From Prochlorococcus marinus str. MIT 1013 (lineage in GTDB: Bacteria; Cyanobacteriota; Cyanobacteriia; PCC-6307; Cyanobiaceae): 64,000 nucleotides of DNA. Below are positions 7,958-16,240 of the stretch, piece after piece. The stretch covers positions 124,001-188,000 of the forward strand of contig NZ_CP114778.1 in assembly GCF_027359395.1 (NCBI RefSeq). Reading direction: 5' to 3'. Made by a program: the position numbers and the translations under genes. The notes beneath the pieces were generated by a model. The model was given only the letters and a program-made list of their open reading frames with translations. It was not told the DNA's origin and ran no database searches. Position 1 is the stretch's first letter. Each line of letters starts with the position of its first letter.

Positions 7958-8209
7958 ATAAATAAAAATTTTATATATATTATCAGGATGAGCAATTCTT
8001 TTTGTGGTTATTAAAAAAAAATATTTTTAATTAATATTTTAGATAAGCATTATTATTTGATCTCTAACTATCTTAGAATTTAGTAAAAAAGAATTTATAT
8101 TATTTATTTCGTTAATAGGCAATTTGCTAATCTAAAAGCCAAGTATTTTAGTGATTATATTAAGAATTTGCTTTTGTTAGCTCTAATCTGAATTTCATTG
8201 TGTTGCTGT

Positions 8210-8401
8210 CTAATTAAGATTATTCGATTCTTTTATCCTCCTGGATTCATGTAGTTGCTCCAATTCGTTGTAAACGTCTCGTAATACTTTCATAATGTGA
8301 TCTGAATTCTCGATTGCTCCAAGCGAATTCATTGCTTTTATAAGGCTTTCTTTTGCTTCTATCAAACCTCTACATTGAGTACTACCAGCTTCAGAAGACA
8401 T
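8210..8401 (-). CDS. Hypothetical 63-residue helical protein
   Basis: A small soluble protein beginning MSSEAGSTQCRGLIEAKES with a regular amphipathic helix over most of its length (AKESLIKAMNSLGAIEN, then VLRDVYNELEQLHESRR). Its size and N-[DE]-rich helices recall the two paralogous small proteins at 13.5 and 16.8 kb, but I see no clear sequence match to them. Function unknown. Confidence 0.4.
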   Translation of the reverse strand: MSSEAGSTQCRGLIEAKESLIKAMNSLGAIENSDHIMKVLRDVYNELEQLHESRRIKESNNLN

Positions 8402-8840
8402 CTTTGTTTGGCAATTGGTATAAAATTATTATATCTATTCTTCATAATTGATTAATTTTCTCTCAACTTTTTTAAATAATTATTATTGCTGCAGGAAAAC
8501 AAAAATTGATTCTTAACTTTTTCTTTCATAGGAATTATTTATAGTTTTTTTCATTTTACTATTTTACTTCTCTAATAATTACTGTATTTATTCATATCTA
8601 TTCTAGAGATAATTACTTCCTTAAATTCAAAAGTGATCTAAAAATATCTTCTAGTTGAATTAAAATATAATTTTTTTAAATATAAATATTCTTAAGAATT
8701 TTCCTATCTTAAATTATTTATTCCGTATAAGGCCTTCCATTTTCGTTCATTAACATAATTTCTTTAACTTCACTTTAGATTTTTAGACTTGACGAAGCAC
8801 CGTTTTTTAATTAAAAACAAAACTAACACTTTGTTTTTTG
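8402..8840. other. AT-rich gap without a gene
   Basis: No open frame of interest, no hairpin with T-run and no repeat was found here. The right end must hold the promoter of the DUF1651 gene, but no confident box can be named. Confidence 0.5.
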
Positions 8841-9110
8841 ATGACAAACGTAGAAAACTTAGATAGCCCTATTGGTTGGCTTATTGATCCTCATAATAAA
8901 TGGGTTATTCATTTTGACATTAAAAAGGAATCTACTAACCATGCTAAGACAGATTTTAATATTGATACGTGGGGAGTCGTTCCAAACGGTAAACCTATGG
9001 TCTTTAAAAGTAGAAGAAAGGTCACAAAAAAAGATTCACTTAAGATCTGGACTCAATTGATTTCAACCAATTGGGTTGAATTTGATATTGAAAAGTTTAA
9101 GGCTGCGTGA
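8841..9110 (+). CDS. DUF1651 family protein
   Basis: An 89-residue protein matching DUF1651, a family that I know almost only from marine Synechococcus and Prochlorococcus, where it is often multi-copy. Landmarks are SPIGWLIDPHNKWVIHFD at the start, the middle WGVVPNGKPMVFKSRRKVTKKDS, and a C-terminal WTQLISTNWVEF. Function is unknown. The frame could start at TTG 8838, but the adjacent ATG at 8841 is preferred. Confidence 0.7.
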   Translation: MTNVENLDSPIGWLIDPHNKWVIHFDIKKESTNHAKTDFNIDTWGVVPNGKPMVFKSRRKVTKKDSLKIWTQLISTNWVEFDIEKFKAA

Positions 9111-9212
9111 AATGTACTTTTATTTTAAAATGAAGTTTTTAAAGTAATGTTATTGATTTTACATTTCGAATTTTACTAGTTATTATCAAATTGAGTATTT
9201 AAGATTTACAAA

Positions 9213-9491
9213 TTGATTAATACTATCCAAAAATTTTTCAAGTTATTACTTATATTTTCTGCAGTAATAACGGGATGGACCTCAATTATTTTGTTGTCTA
9301 ATACAACTTTTAATTTAGAGATTAAGGAACTTATAACTAAAATGTATTTAAATCAAAAACAATTTATTTTAAATGTTAAGGATTTATCACTTTTATTATT
9401 AAAAGATGCTAATCACCGTTTCTCTGAAAATAGTCAAAGTATGACTCAATTAAAGAATGTAAAAAATCAGATTAATAAAATTCAACCTTAA
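9213..9491 (+). CDS. Hypothetical N-terminally membrane-anchored protein
   Basis: A 92-residue protein that starts at TTG; no ATG lies near the N-terminus and the hydrophobic anchor (FKLLLIFSAVITGWTSIILL, residues 9-28) would be lost with later starts. The rest is a polar, helical domain (residues 35-92) with Asn, Gln and Lys, likely outside the cytoplasm or in the thylakoid lumen. No family is recognised. It precedes the deoxyribosyltransferase-like gene by 59 bases on the same strand. Confidence 0.4.
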   Translation: MINTIQKFFKLLLIFSAVITGWTSIILLSNTTFNLEIKELITKMYLNQKQFILNVKDLSLLLLKDANHRFSENSQSMTQLKNVKNQINKIQP

Positions 9492-9550
9492 AGTTTGTTT
9501 ATCATTTATAGTTTCGTTTATTAATTTGAATTATCTGGAGATTAAAAAAA

Positions 9551-10021
9551 TTGTCAAATAAAACGCTTTATCTTGCTTCTCCATATGGCTTCTCTGAGCA
9601 TTCTCGATTGAAACTTTTACCTGAATTTATTACTGAACTTGAGAGCTTAGGAGCGAGGGTTTTGGAACCGTTTGAACGGAATGGCAATATCGACCCATCT
9701 ATTTCTGGCTGGGCTAGTAAAGTCGCTTGTTCAAACTTAAGAGACTTGAGACAATCGGATGGTTTATTTGCAATAGTTAATGGAGCCCCTCCTGATGAAG
9801 GCGTGATGATTGAACTTGGTGTGGCTATTGCTTTAGGTAAGCCTACTTTTTTATTTAGAGATGATTTTCGTAAATGCACTGATTCTGATGAATATCCCCT
9901 TAACCTAATGATTTTCTTGGGGATACCTTCTAATTCATGGAATGATTACTACTATCGATCTCTAAATGAGATTGGTAGCAAAAAGAAAGCTATTTATAAA
10001 TGGTTATGTAATTCAATTTAA
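9551..10021 (+). CDS. Nucleoside 2-deoxyribosyltransferase family protein
   Basis: A 156-residue Rossmann-like protein. The start LYLASPYGFSEH and the segment SDGLFAIVNGAPPDEGVMIELGVAIALGKP are the two landmarks of this family: the first forms the nucleotide pocket, and the second holds the acidic nucleophile region (DEG...E) and the substrate-binding helix. Known members move deoxyribose between bases or hydrolyse nucleotides in purine and pyrimidine salvage; the exact substrate cannot be read. It starts with TTG preceded by GGAG (9537-9540), which supports that start. The next gene, an MTHFR-like protein, follows in the same direction. Confidence 0.75.
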   Translation: MSNKTLYLASPYGFSEHSRLKLLPEFITELESLGARVLEPFERNGNIDPSISGWASKVACSNLRDLRQSDGLFAIVNGAPPDEGVMIELGVAIALGKPTFLFRDDFRKCTDSDEYPLNLMIFLGIPSNSWNDYYYRSLNEIGSKKKAIYKWLCNSI

Positions 10022-10075
10022 TTCTAATACTTACGTCTTTATTTAGATGAAATTTATCTTCTTTTTTATATTTAA

Positions 10076-10921
10076 ATGAAGAATACTTTATTTGATTTGA
10101 ATGATATAAGGTTAGAAATATCTTTTAAATCATTTGATGAACTTCGCTTGATTTTAGCTTTTTATCAGCGACATCATCTTTATAAAATTAATTTACCTTG
10201 TAAAAACAGCATAAAAAAAGATTTTCTATTAAATGCGATAAAAATTTCAAGAGAAGAGTTCTCAGATATAGAGATTATTCCACATTTTAGTATTCTCCAT
10301 GAATTCAAAAAAAATAGGTGTAATACTCAGAATTCTTTTATTGAATATCTTAAGCTAGTAAAATATCTAGGCTGCAAGGAAGTTCTTCTTGTTTCAGGTT
10401 CTCAAAGAAGATTAACATTAGATTCCGTTTCATCTTTATCTTTGCTCAAAGATAATCCTTTATTTAAAAATGATGATATTTCGATTGGCGTAGCATTTAA
10501 TCCTTATCTGCCCAGCGTATTATTTGATGAAGAGATTTTAAGATTAGAAAAGAAACTTCAATCAGGTATAGTAAGTTCTATCTGGATTCAATTTGGTACA
10601 GATTATAAACTTTTCGAGGATAGAATTCAAATACTTAAAAGTATAATAGTATCGACAATAAAAAATAATTATAAAATATCAAACATCAATTTATATGGTA
10701 GTATTTTAATTCCCTCTAGGCAGTTTTTAGCTAGATTTAAATTTAGACCATGGAAAGGTGTTTATTGTTCTGATGAATTTTTAGAATCAGTAGAAAATGC
10801 TAATAACTTGGTTAAAAAATTATTAAAAACATATAAGGAATATAAAGTTTTCCCAATAATTGAAACTAATACTTCTACTAATGATTATTTAAATTCATTA
10901 AAAATAATTTTAAGAGAATAA
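10076..10921 (+). CDS. Divergent methylenetetrahydrofolate reductase-like TIM-barrel protein
   Basis: A 281-residue soluble protein. The order of segments recalls the MTHFR barrel: IIPHFSILHEF for the HxT/C strand, CKEVLLVSGSQRR where MTHFR has its flavin-contacting ILALRGD-type loop, IGVAFNPYLPS for the GVAGYPE loop, IVSSIWIQFGTD for the second-strand Gln-containing loop, and a late ILIPSRQFLARF. The match is by pattern only and the canonical residues are partly replaced, so substrate and activity are open. It may reduce or sense a folate, or be an unrelated barrel. It follows the deoxyribosyltransferase-like gene by 54 bases, so the two may be cotranscribed. Confidence 0.45.
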   Translation: MKNTLFDLNDIRLEISFKSFDELRLILAFYQRHHLYKINLPCKNSIKKDFLLNAIKISREEFSDIEIIPHFSILHEFKKNRCNTQNSFIEYLKLVKYLGCKEVLLVSGSQRRLTLDSVSSLSLLKDNPLFKNDDISIGVAFNPYLPSVLFDEEILRLEKKLQSGIVSSIWIQFGTDYKLFEDRIQILKSIIVSTIKNNYKISNINLYGSILIPSRQFLARFKFRPWKGVYCSDEFLESVENANNLVKKLLKTYKEYKVFPIIETNTSTNDYLNSLKIILRE

Positions 10922-11414
10922 ACTTGACTAACTAAACTTTTAGGTGCTGTAAAAAGGTAAAATTTTGATTTTAAATATAATGTAAATAACTCTATTTATG
11001 TTTCAATGTGATTTAAATTTTCTTTGGTTAAGCTAATGTTTAAGTAAGGTTTGCTTATTGAAATTTTAATAGAAATTTTTTGTTCATAAACACCTCACAA
11101 AACTGAACTAAAGGTTTAAAAGGATTCATTTCCATTTTATTAAGTGTTGAAAATTTGGAATGGTTCTAGGTTGGGAGTGAATTTACTAACTGATAGCTTA
11201 GATAGCTAAAATTAAATCACTTGCTGCTGCAACAGAGATCGGATTCAAATATTTAATATCGTAAAGCTTCTGTTGACTTCTGTAAATCTTTTTTTCCTGC
11301 CTTAGCTGAGGTTGTTTTAGTAGCCTGGGTTTAATGCCCTGAATTATATATGCTGCTTAGTAATAGCAATAGCTTTTTAACTTTTACATGATTATTTACT
11401 CAAGCAACTTTTTT

Positions 11415-11490
11415 GGGCCCTTTCCTTTTGATAAGCCTTAAGGCCCTACCGTTTGTGACACTTGGTGTCGCACCTTTTCTTATTTTTTGC
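11415..11490 (+). ncRNA. Candidate small RNA 3' end or terminator
   Basis: The gap 10922-11574 has no gene. In its right part GGGCC (11415-11419) can pair with GGCCC (11442-11446), and GACAC (11457-11461) with GTGTC (11465-11469) around TTG. A pyrimidine stretch with T-runs (CCTTTTCTTATTTTTT, about 11472-11488) follows, as in intrinsic terminators. The DNA from about 11220 to 11470 is less AT-rich than its flanks. A small RNA ending at about 11488 is plausible; its 5' end cannot be seen. Otherwise this is the terminator of the MTHFR-like operon, which would be unusually far away. Confidence 0.35.
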
Positions 11491-11574
11491 CTCGATGGGA
11501 TTTACTTTGTTTTTTGATCTTTCGCAGTCCATTGAAATTTCCATTAATTTACAAGATATATTTTTTTAATTTAA

Positions 11575-11778
11575 ATGTTTTCATCAAGGAAAAAAACTTC
11601 TCCAAAAAGTGTTCCTCAATCAAATTCTTTTGCTGCTGAAACCTTTCTGCTAAGGAGAGGGTCTGAGGGTTCAAGGTATAAGTACGCTGCACTGATGATG
11701 TTTATTGCTGGCTTTGCTCTGCTGACTTTAGGGACTTGGGTTCTTAATGATTTTAACTTTCTCACTTTCACAAATTAA
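11575..11778 (+). CDS. Hypothetical single-pass membrane protein
   Basis: A 67-residue protein with a basic, Ser-rich N-terminal part (FSSRKKTSPKSVPQSNS) and a hydrophobic segment near the C-terminus (YAALMMFIAGFALLTLGTWVL, residues 37-57, quoted in part). By the positive-inside rule the N-terminus faces the cytoplasm. It lacks the ExxNxRxAM signature of high-light-inducible proteins, so it is not one of these. Function unknown. Confidence 0.5.
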   Translation: MFSSRKKTSPKSVPQSNSFAAETFLLRRGSEGSRYKYAALMMFIAGFALLTLGTWVLNDFNFLTFTN

Positions 11779-11912
11779 TAGTTTGTTAACTTCAGTTATC
11801 AATAATTTTTTAAAAGATTTTTAACCTTAATTTATTAGTAAATTCTGTCTTTTATATTTTTTTACTGGAAGATTTCTCTTTATACTTAAAGTTAGAAAAT
11901 ATCTTATTTTAA

Positions 11913-12248
11913 ATGCCAAACTCCTGGGACAAGTATTTCTCTATATATTCTGATTGGGACGAAGCTCACAGTTTCAACGTCAGATTGGAATTAAAATACG
12001 AGGAGGAATTAAAAAATCTAGGCTATATTGAATTTGTCAACTCTGAGGATGCTTTTTTATTAGATAATAGTATTTCTAATAAAACACACCCTAAAAGTAA
12101 AACATATACAAAAAATAAAAATGAAATTATATTGTCTTTTGACGTACCTTACGATTGGTCGATTGATACAGACTGGGAAGATAAAGCTCTTATCCTTCTT
12201 GGAATATCTGATGAGTGGGTAATAGACTCGTCTGTTGAGGACAAATAA
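11913..12248 (+). CDS. Hypothetical acidic soluble protein
   Basis: A 111-residue protein rich in Asp, Glu and Trp, with repeated SDWDE / YDWSIDTDWED type stretches. Residues 1-45 look structured, 50-70 are Lys/Thr-rich and probably flexible, and the end is acidic. No signal peptide, no membrane span and no recognised family. It faces the next gene, which is on the other strand and ends 44 bases away. Confidence 0.45.
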   Translation: MPNSWDKYFSIYSDWDEAHSFNVRLELKYEEELKNLGYIEFVNSEDAFLLDNSISNKTHPKSKTYTKNKNEIILSFDVPYDWSIDTDWEDKALILLGISDEWVIDSSVEDK

Positions 12249-12291
12249 TAAAATCTTAGTCTTAAATTTTGGTTTGAAGTATATTTATTTT

Positions 12292-12558
12292 TTAGGAGTA
12301 AAAAATAAGTGCAAGCCCTTTTTGCGTTAAATAAAATTCTTTTTCTTCTCGGCTTAAATCCATTGATAATTCTTCTCCTTCTTTGATTGCTTGCTCATAG
12401 GGAGGCTTTGACGGAGAAATTCCTTTATAAATTGCTGCAATGCCTAATGGTGTTGCGTTCCATGCAAAATTAGCTGTTTCTCCAATAATAGGCTGATTTA
12501 GGGCTTCTTCAAGAAGATTAGATGAGTTTGATTTTGGACGACTTGTTGTTGATGTCAT
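12292..12558 (-). CDS. Hypothetical 88-residue protein
   Basis: An unrecognised soluble protein. The N-terminal 20 residues are Ser/Thr/Asn-rich, followed by EEALNQPIIGETANFAWNA and PLGIAAIYKGISPSKPPY, then an acidic helix ending in KGLALIFYS. The segment order suggests a folded core of about 60 residues. It is convergent with the gene before it and 150 bases downstream of a ribbon-helix-helix-like gene read in the same direction. Confidence 0.45.
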   Translation of the reverse strand: MTSTTSRPKSNSSNLLEEALNQPIIGETANFAWNATPLGIAAIYKGISPSKPPYEQAIKEGEELSMDLSREEKEFYLTQKGLALIFYS

Positions 12559-12709
12559 GTTTATATTTAAAATTTTCTTATAAAAATTTTTGAGTGATCC
12601 TTAAAAGAACTAAACACTTTCTAGTACATTGATTTGTTTAATGCGTGATTTTTGTTGATCTCTGCATTCTTTTGAAAAAGTGTCTATATAAGTTGTTTTT
12701 TAGACATTC

Positions 12710-13108
12710 TTATAATTTTTCCTTTATTGTCTTTTGAAAGAGCATGAATTGTTTAAAATGTTCAAATAATTCCTCGTTATTTATTTCTCTGGACTCAGAT
12801 AAATTATGTTCAGTTTTATCCTTGTGATTTTTTCTAATGTAGACTATACCTTCATCAGATATTAATTCATCAATCTCATTATAAGTTAAAGTTGAATTGT
12901 CAATATTATTTTTTTTTCTTTGAAGGCTTTTTCTAATTAATATATTTGTATTGTTGGGATCGATTTCCCCTCTGCCTATTAATGCTTCTTGAACCAATAT
13001 TCCTACCACTTTTGATTGGCTTAGTTTCTCTTTATTTGCAATTTTGGTTATCTTCTCTTGAGCATCAACTGAAGGAAGATAGCCAATCCTTTTTCTTATG
13101 GAAGGCAT
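12710..13108 (-). CDS. Putative ribbon-helix-helix DNA-binding protein
   Basis: A 132-residue protein. Residues 3-48 (IRKRIGYLPSVDAQEKITKI, then SQSKVVGILVQEAL) have the pattern of a ribbon-helix-helix fold: a basic strand, a helix, a Ser/Gln turn and a second hydrophobic helix, as in Arc/MetJ/CopG-type repressors. The rest (50-132) is Asn/Lys-rich with a possible extra helix at the end (EELFEHFKQFMLFQK). No toxin gene lies next to it. A DNA-binding role is inferred from pattern only; its target is unknown. Confidence 0.45.
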   Translation of the reverse strand: MPSIRKRIGYLPSVDAQEKITKIANKEKLSQSKVVGILVQEALIGRGEIDPNNTNILIRKSLQRKKNNIDNSTLTYNEIDELISDEGIVYIRKNHKDKTEHNLSESREINNEELFEHFKQFMLFQKTIKEKL

Positions 13109-13193
13109 ACATACCTATTTTGATTAAAATTTAATTTACTTTACTTTTTGATTTAATTCAAAATATTTTATTTATTTCTTGACCTTAGTTTCT

Positions 13194-13370
13194 CTAAAAA
13201 ATCCATTCAGCTAAAATTATTTGAGCTTTCTCCAATTCGTTATTGGCTTTCAGCTCATTTATTTTTTTTAGAGCTGAGTATGCCATTTCTCCTTTTTCCC
13301 AAAAACAAATGTGATTTATAGGATTTAGAAGATTCGATTCACCATTAGAGTTAGTAAGGTTTTTAGGCAT
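13194..13370 (-). CDS. Hypothetical 58-residue protein
   Basis: A frame starting with ATG at 13370 encodes MPKNLTNSNGESNLLNPIN, then HICFWEKGEMAYSALKKINEL and a helical acidic end (ELEKAQIILAEWIF). The C-terminal 30 residues form a regular amphipathic helix pair. A GGAGG lies 14 bases upstream on the other strand only, so no ribosome binding site supports it. It is read in the same direction as the RHH-like gene downstream and as the small paralogue gene upstream. Confidence 0.4.
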   Translation of the reverse strand: MPKNLTNSNGESNLLNPINHICFWEKGEMAYSALKKINELKANNELEKAQIILAEWIF

Positions 13371-13535
13371 TAGGTTATTAAAAGGAGGTATTACTTAATT
13401 TGAATTAAGTTTTTTATATTCAATTCCAGAATAGACTATGAACTTGCTCTTCTAAAAAAACTAAGTTAAATAAAATTTACTTAGGTTTAGTATTTATATA
13501 AGTCGGTTTTTAATATTTAACCTTGTTAAAGACTT

Positions 13536-13751
13536 TTAATGTTTTTTGTCTTCAGGGAATTCTGGTTTATCTTTCTTTTTTCTTCTGCCGTCTGATAGCT
13601 CTAGTAAAGTTGAGAGTTGTTCATATACTGATCTGAGTGATGATAATTCTGGTAGTAAACCATCGTTTCTGAGATCTTCATCCATATATCTAAGCTCTTG
13701 CCTTACGTAGGAGAGAATAGATTTAGCTTCATCTCTTTTTGGCCCAGCCAT
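13536..13751 (-). CDS. Small helical protein, paralogue of the gene at 16826
   Basis: A 71-residue protein with the pattern KRDEAKSILSYVRQELRYMD, then LLPELSSLRSVYEQLSTLLE and a basic-acidic tail (KKKDKPEFPEDKKH). It aligns without gaps over nearly its whole length with the protein at 16826-17029 (KREEVSSHLRYIRQELRDLD, LLPELSELKEVYNSLDALHQ, KKKPKPEF). The two lie about 3 kb apart on opposite strands. The helices suggest a dimer or a partner-binding protein. Function unknown. Confidence 0.55.
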   Translation of the reverse strand: MAGPKRDEAKSILSYVRQELRYMDEDLRNDGLLPELSSLRSVYEQLSTLLELSDGRRKKKDKPEFPEDKKH

Positions 13752-13982
13752 ATTTTATTTTTATTTTTTAGAAAGATACAACAAAAAAGTACTGAATTAA
13801 GATTTCAACTGGGTATCAAGACAATGTGTTTTCACGTAAAATTTTTTTTAGTTTATATCAAATTAAATCTCATCATTCAATGATTCATTTGAATTTATCT
13901 TTAACTCAATAAATAAAAGTAATAAATAAATAAATTATATACTATTTCACTAAAGTACAAAATATTATAAGTTTATTATTTG

Positions 13983-15215
13983 ATGATTTCAGATCTAGTC
14001 ATTATTGGTGGAGGTGCTTCAGGTTTTATGGGAGCAATCACAGCCGTTGGAAGTGGACTTAGATCTGTTGTGATACTTGAAAGCACATCTAAAGTATTAG
14101 AAAAAGTTAGAATTAGTGGTGGTGGTAGATGTAATTTAACCAACTCTTGTTGTGAAATCTCTAATTTAGTAAATAATTATCCTAGAGGCGAAAAGCAACT
14201 AATAAGCTTGTTTAATAGATTTTCTACTACCGAAGCTTTTGATTGGTTTCAAAAGAAAGGTGTTAATCTTAAAATAGAGAAAGATGGACGAGTCTTTCCT
14301 TGTTCAGATTCTTCTGATGAAGTAATAAAATGTTTGACATCTGTTGCGAAAAAATCTGGTGTAAAGGTATTCACTAATTCTCATGTAAAGCATGTAAGTT
14401 TAACAAAAGAAGGTTTTGATGTTTTAGTTAAAGGGAATATTCACTTAGAAGCAAAAAATATTTTGATTTGTACTGGTGGCCATCCAAGTGGAAGGCGATT
14501 AGCAAAAAGTCTTGGGCACTCAATCATTCAACCTGTACCATCTCTTTTTTCTTTTACGACTTATGAAAACTCTTTGAAATCATGCTCTGGTATAACTTTA
14601 GATGTGCAAATTAAACTTACTGTTGACAAGAAAAAATATTCTGAAACGGGATCTATTTTGATAACTCATAGAGGTTTTAGTGGCCCTGCTATATTACGTT
14701 TATCTGCTTTTAGTGCTAGAAATTTGCACGCTAATAAATACATTGGTGAATTGATAATAAATTGGCTTTGCATGAGTGAGAAAGAAGTTCGCTCGGAAAT
14801 TGATTTATATAAATTGGAGAATGGTAAGAAGTTTTTATTAAATAATAAACCTTTTAATCAGTTACCTCGAAGTTTATGGAATGCACTTCTCAAAAGTGAA
14901 AAAATTGATAGTAAATTAAAATGGGCTGATTTATCTAAAAAAGACAAGGAGTCTTTAGTAAAATGTTTAATAATGAAAAGTTATTCAATAAAAAATCGTG
15001 GTCCTTTTGGTGAAGAATTCGTATCCGCTGGTGGAATATCACTTAAGGAGATTAATTTTAAAACTATGGAAAGTAAGATTTGTAAGGGTTTATTTTTCGC
15101 AGGTGAGGTAATAGATATTGATGGTATTACGGGTGGTTTTAATTTTCAGCACTGCTGGACTAGTGGTTGGGTTGCAGGGAATGCAGTGGTTTTGAAAAAT
15201 AATAACTCTAATTGA
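13983..15215 (+). CDS. HI0933 family flavoprotein (BaiN-like NAD(P)/FAD-dependent oxidoreductase)
   Basis: A 410-residue protein with the standard landmarks of the HI0933/YhiN family: an N-terminal dinucleotide-binding site (DLVIIGGGASGFMGA), the block ISGGGRCNLTN, the middle GRVFPCSDSSDEV, the block TGGHPSG, and the C-terminal FAD-closing block GLFFAGEVIDIDGITGGFNF followed by WTSGWVAGN. It probably binds FAD tightly; substrates of the family are poorly known. A TTG at 13980 is directly before the ATG at 13983, which is preferred. Length is normal for the family. The gene is alone on its strand, next to small unknown genes. Confidence 0.85.
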   Translation: MISDLVIIGGGASGFMGAITAVGSGLRSVVILESTSKVLEKVRISGGGRCNLTNSCCEISNLVNNYPRGEKQLISLFNRFSTTEAFDWFQKKGVNLKIEKDGRVFPCSDSSDEVIKCLTSVAKKSGVKVFTNSHVKHVSLTKEGFDVLVKGNIHLEAKNILICTGGHPSGRRLAKSLGHSIIQPVPSLFSFTTYENSLKSCSGITLDVQIKLTVDKKKYSETGSILITHRGFSGPAILRLSAFSARNLHANKYIGELIINWLCMSEKEVRSEIDLYKLENGKKFLLNNKPFNQLPRSLWNALLKSEKIDSKLKWADLSKKDKESLVKCLIMKSYSIKNRGPFGEEFVSAGGISLKEINFKTMESKICKGLFFAGEVIDIDGITGGFNFQHCWTSGWVAGNAVVLKNNNSN

Positions 15216-15277
15216 TTTGTCAAAATTTCTGATAGTTAAAATAGTAGAAAAAATATGGATAAATTGAATTAAAGATC

Positions 15278-15361
15278 TTATCCAAGTGATGCAATTAATG
15301 CTGGTATAGCAACTATTATTAGACCCACAGCAGCGGTTGCAGCAAGTAAAGAAGTACTCAC
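15278..15361 (-). CDS. Tiny hydrophobic protein, possibly a photosystem subunit
   Basis: A 27-residue frame starting with GTG: a short polar N-terminus (MSTS) and then LLAATAAVGLIIVAIPALIA, a single membrane span, ending SLG. Very small single-span proteins of this kind are common among photosystem subunits. The AVGLIIVAIPALI stretch loosely recalls Psb30/Ycf12, but I cannot confirm that. The codons upstream contain a stop, so GTG is the only start that keeps the span. Confidence 0.35.
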   Translation of the reverse strand: MSTSLLAATAAVGLIIVAIPALIASLG

Positions 15362-15562
15362 GCTTTAATAAAAATTAGGTATATTTTTACATATAGTTTT
15401 CAATAGTATTGTGGATTTTTATACTATTTGTCGTTATGAATCATATTTTCTTTGAATTGGTTACAAATTATCCGATCAATTAATATATAATTCTTTTTTT
15501 CTAGCCCACTCCAGCCCTCAATTTATATAAAAACCTTCTTGAACAGTTCTCGTGCCAAACCT

Positions 15563-15610
15563 GGACAAACTCTTAAGATAGGTATTAATACTTATCTTAA
15601 GAGTTTGTCC
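15563..15610. repeat. 48-bp near-perfect palindrome
   Basis: The left arm begins GGACAAACTCTTAAGATA (15563-15580) and its exact reverse complement ends the element (15593-15610). The 12 bases between also pair with themselves except for one G-T position, so the whole element has two 24-base arms with one wobble and no loop. It lies in the gap before the doxX gene. It could act as a terminator for either strand (a weak T-run follows on plus), as a protein-binding site, or be a miniature mobile remnant. Confidence 0.7.
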
Positions 15611-15671
15611 TTTGTTTTCCACGCTTTATGCTCTGGCATATCTAAAGTTCATTCAAATAACGGTAAATTAA

Positions 15672-16229
15672 TTGCTCAACTCGATCTTCTATAAAACAAT
15701 ATTTAAAGATTTAGCTTTCCTGGTTTTGAGAGTATTTACGGGAGCCCTTTTAATTCATCATGGTTTTGAAAAGCTGAATGATATTAATAACTTTGCTGAT
15801 GCTTTTGTTCGCCCATTGCATCTGCCTTTCCCGGTCACTCTCTCATACGTAGCTGCTGGTTCTGAAATTGGTGGTAGTTGGTTATTGATTCTTGGTCTTG
15901 GTACGAGATTAGGGGCGTCTGCAATACTTGGAACCATGAGCGTTGCTATTTATCATGCAATTGCTACTTCTGGTTTTAATATATATTTATTAGAGCTTTT
16001 AGCTCTTTACTTTGCTTCTGCATTTTCAATAATTTTGTTAGGTCCAGGTATGTTTTCTGCAGATTATTTAATTAAACATATTATCAATTCTAATTATGAT
16101 TTCCTTATTTCCATTGTTAACCGACAATCTCTATCTAATACTAACTCCTCCTCTAAAAGTAAACTTTCAAAACCTAACACGCAAAAGAAATCATTTGACT
16201 TCCCTTTTACTAGCTTTTTATCTTCATAA
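15672..16229 (+). CDS. DoxX family membrane protein
   Basis: A 185-residue protein with four hydrophobic segments. The start LAFLVLRVFTGALLIHHGFEKL, the block FPVTLSYVAAGSEIGGSWLLILGLGTRLGA (quoted here in description only) and the last two spans follow the DoxX/SURF4 pattern: an LRxxxGxxxxxHGxxK helix, a GxxEixGgxlLixGlxtr helix, and two more helices. Bacterial DoxX proteins have been tied to oxidative stress and thiol systems. The C-terminal 35 residues are Ser/Lys-rich and extra. Start is TTG; no ATG lies upstream of the first helix. Confidence 0.75.
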   Translation: MLNSIFYKTIFKDLAFLVLRVFTGALLIHHGFEKLNDINNFADAFVRPLHLPFPVTLSYVAAGSEIGGSWLLILGLGTRLGASAILGTMSVAIYHAIATSGFNIYLLELLALYFASAFSIILLGPGMFSADYLIKHIINSNYDFLISIVNRQSLSNTNSSSKSKLSKPNTQKKSFDFPFTSFLSS

Positions 16230-16240
16230 GCAATCATTAA

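Noticed and set aside
11575-11778. High-light-inducible protein candidate
   Set aside because: One membrane span is present, but the ExxNxRxAM chlorophyll-binding motif is absent.
13393-13415. ACTTAATT-TG-AATTAAGT hairpin with T-run, terminator-like on plus
   Set aside because: The stem is all A/T except two pairs and no plus-strand gene ends there; chance in AT-rich DNA is likely.
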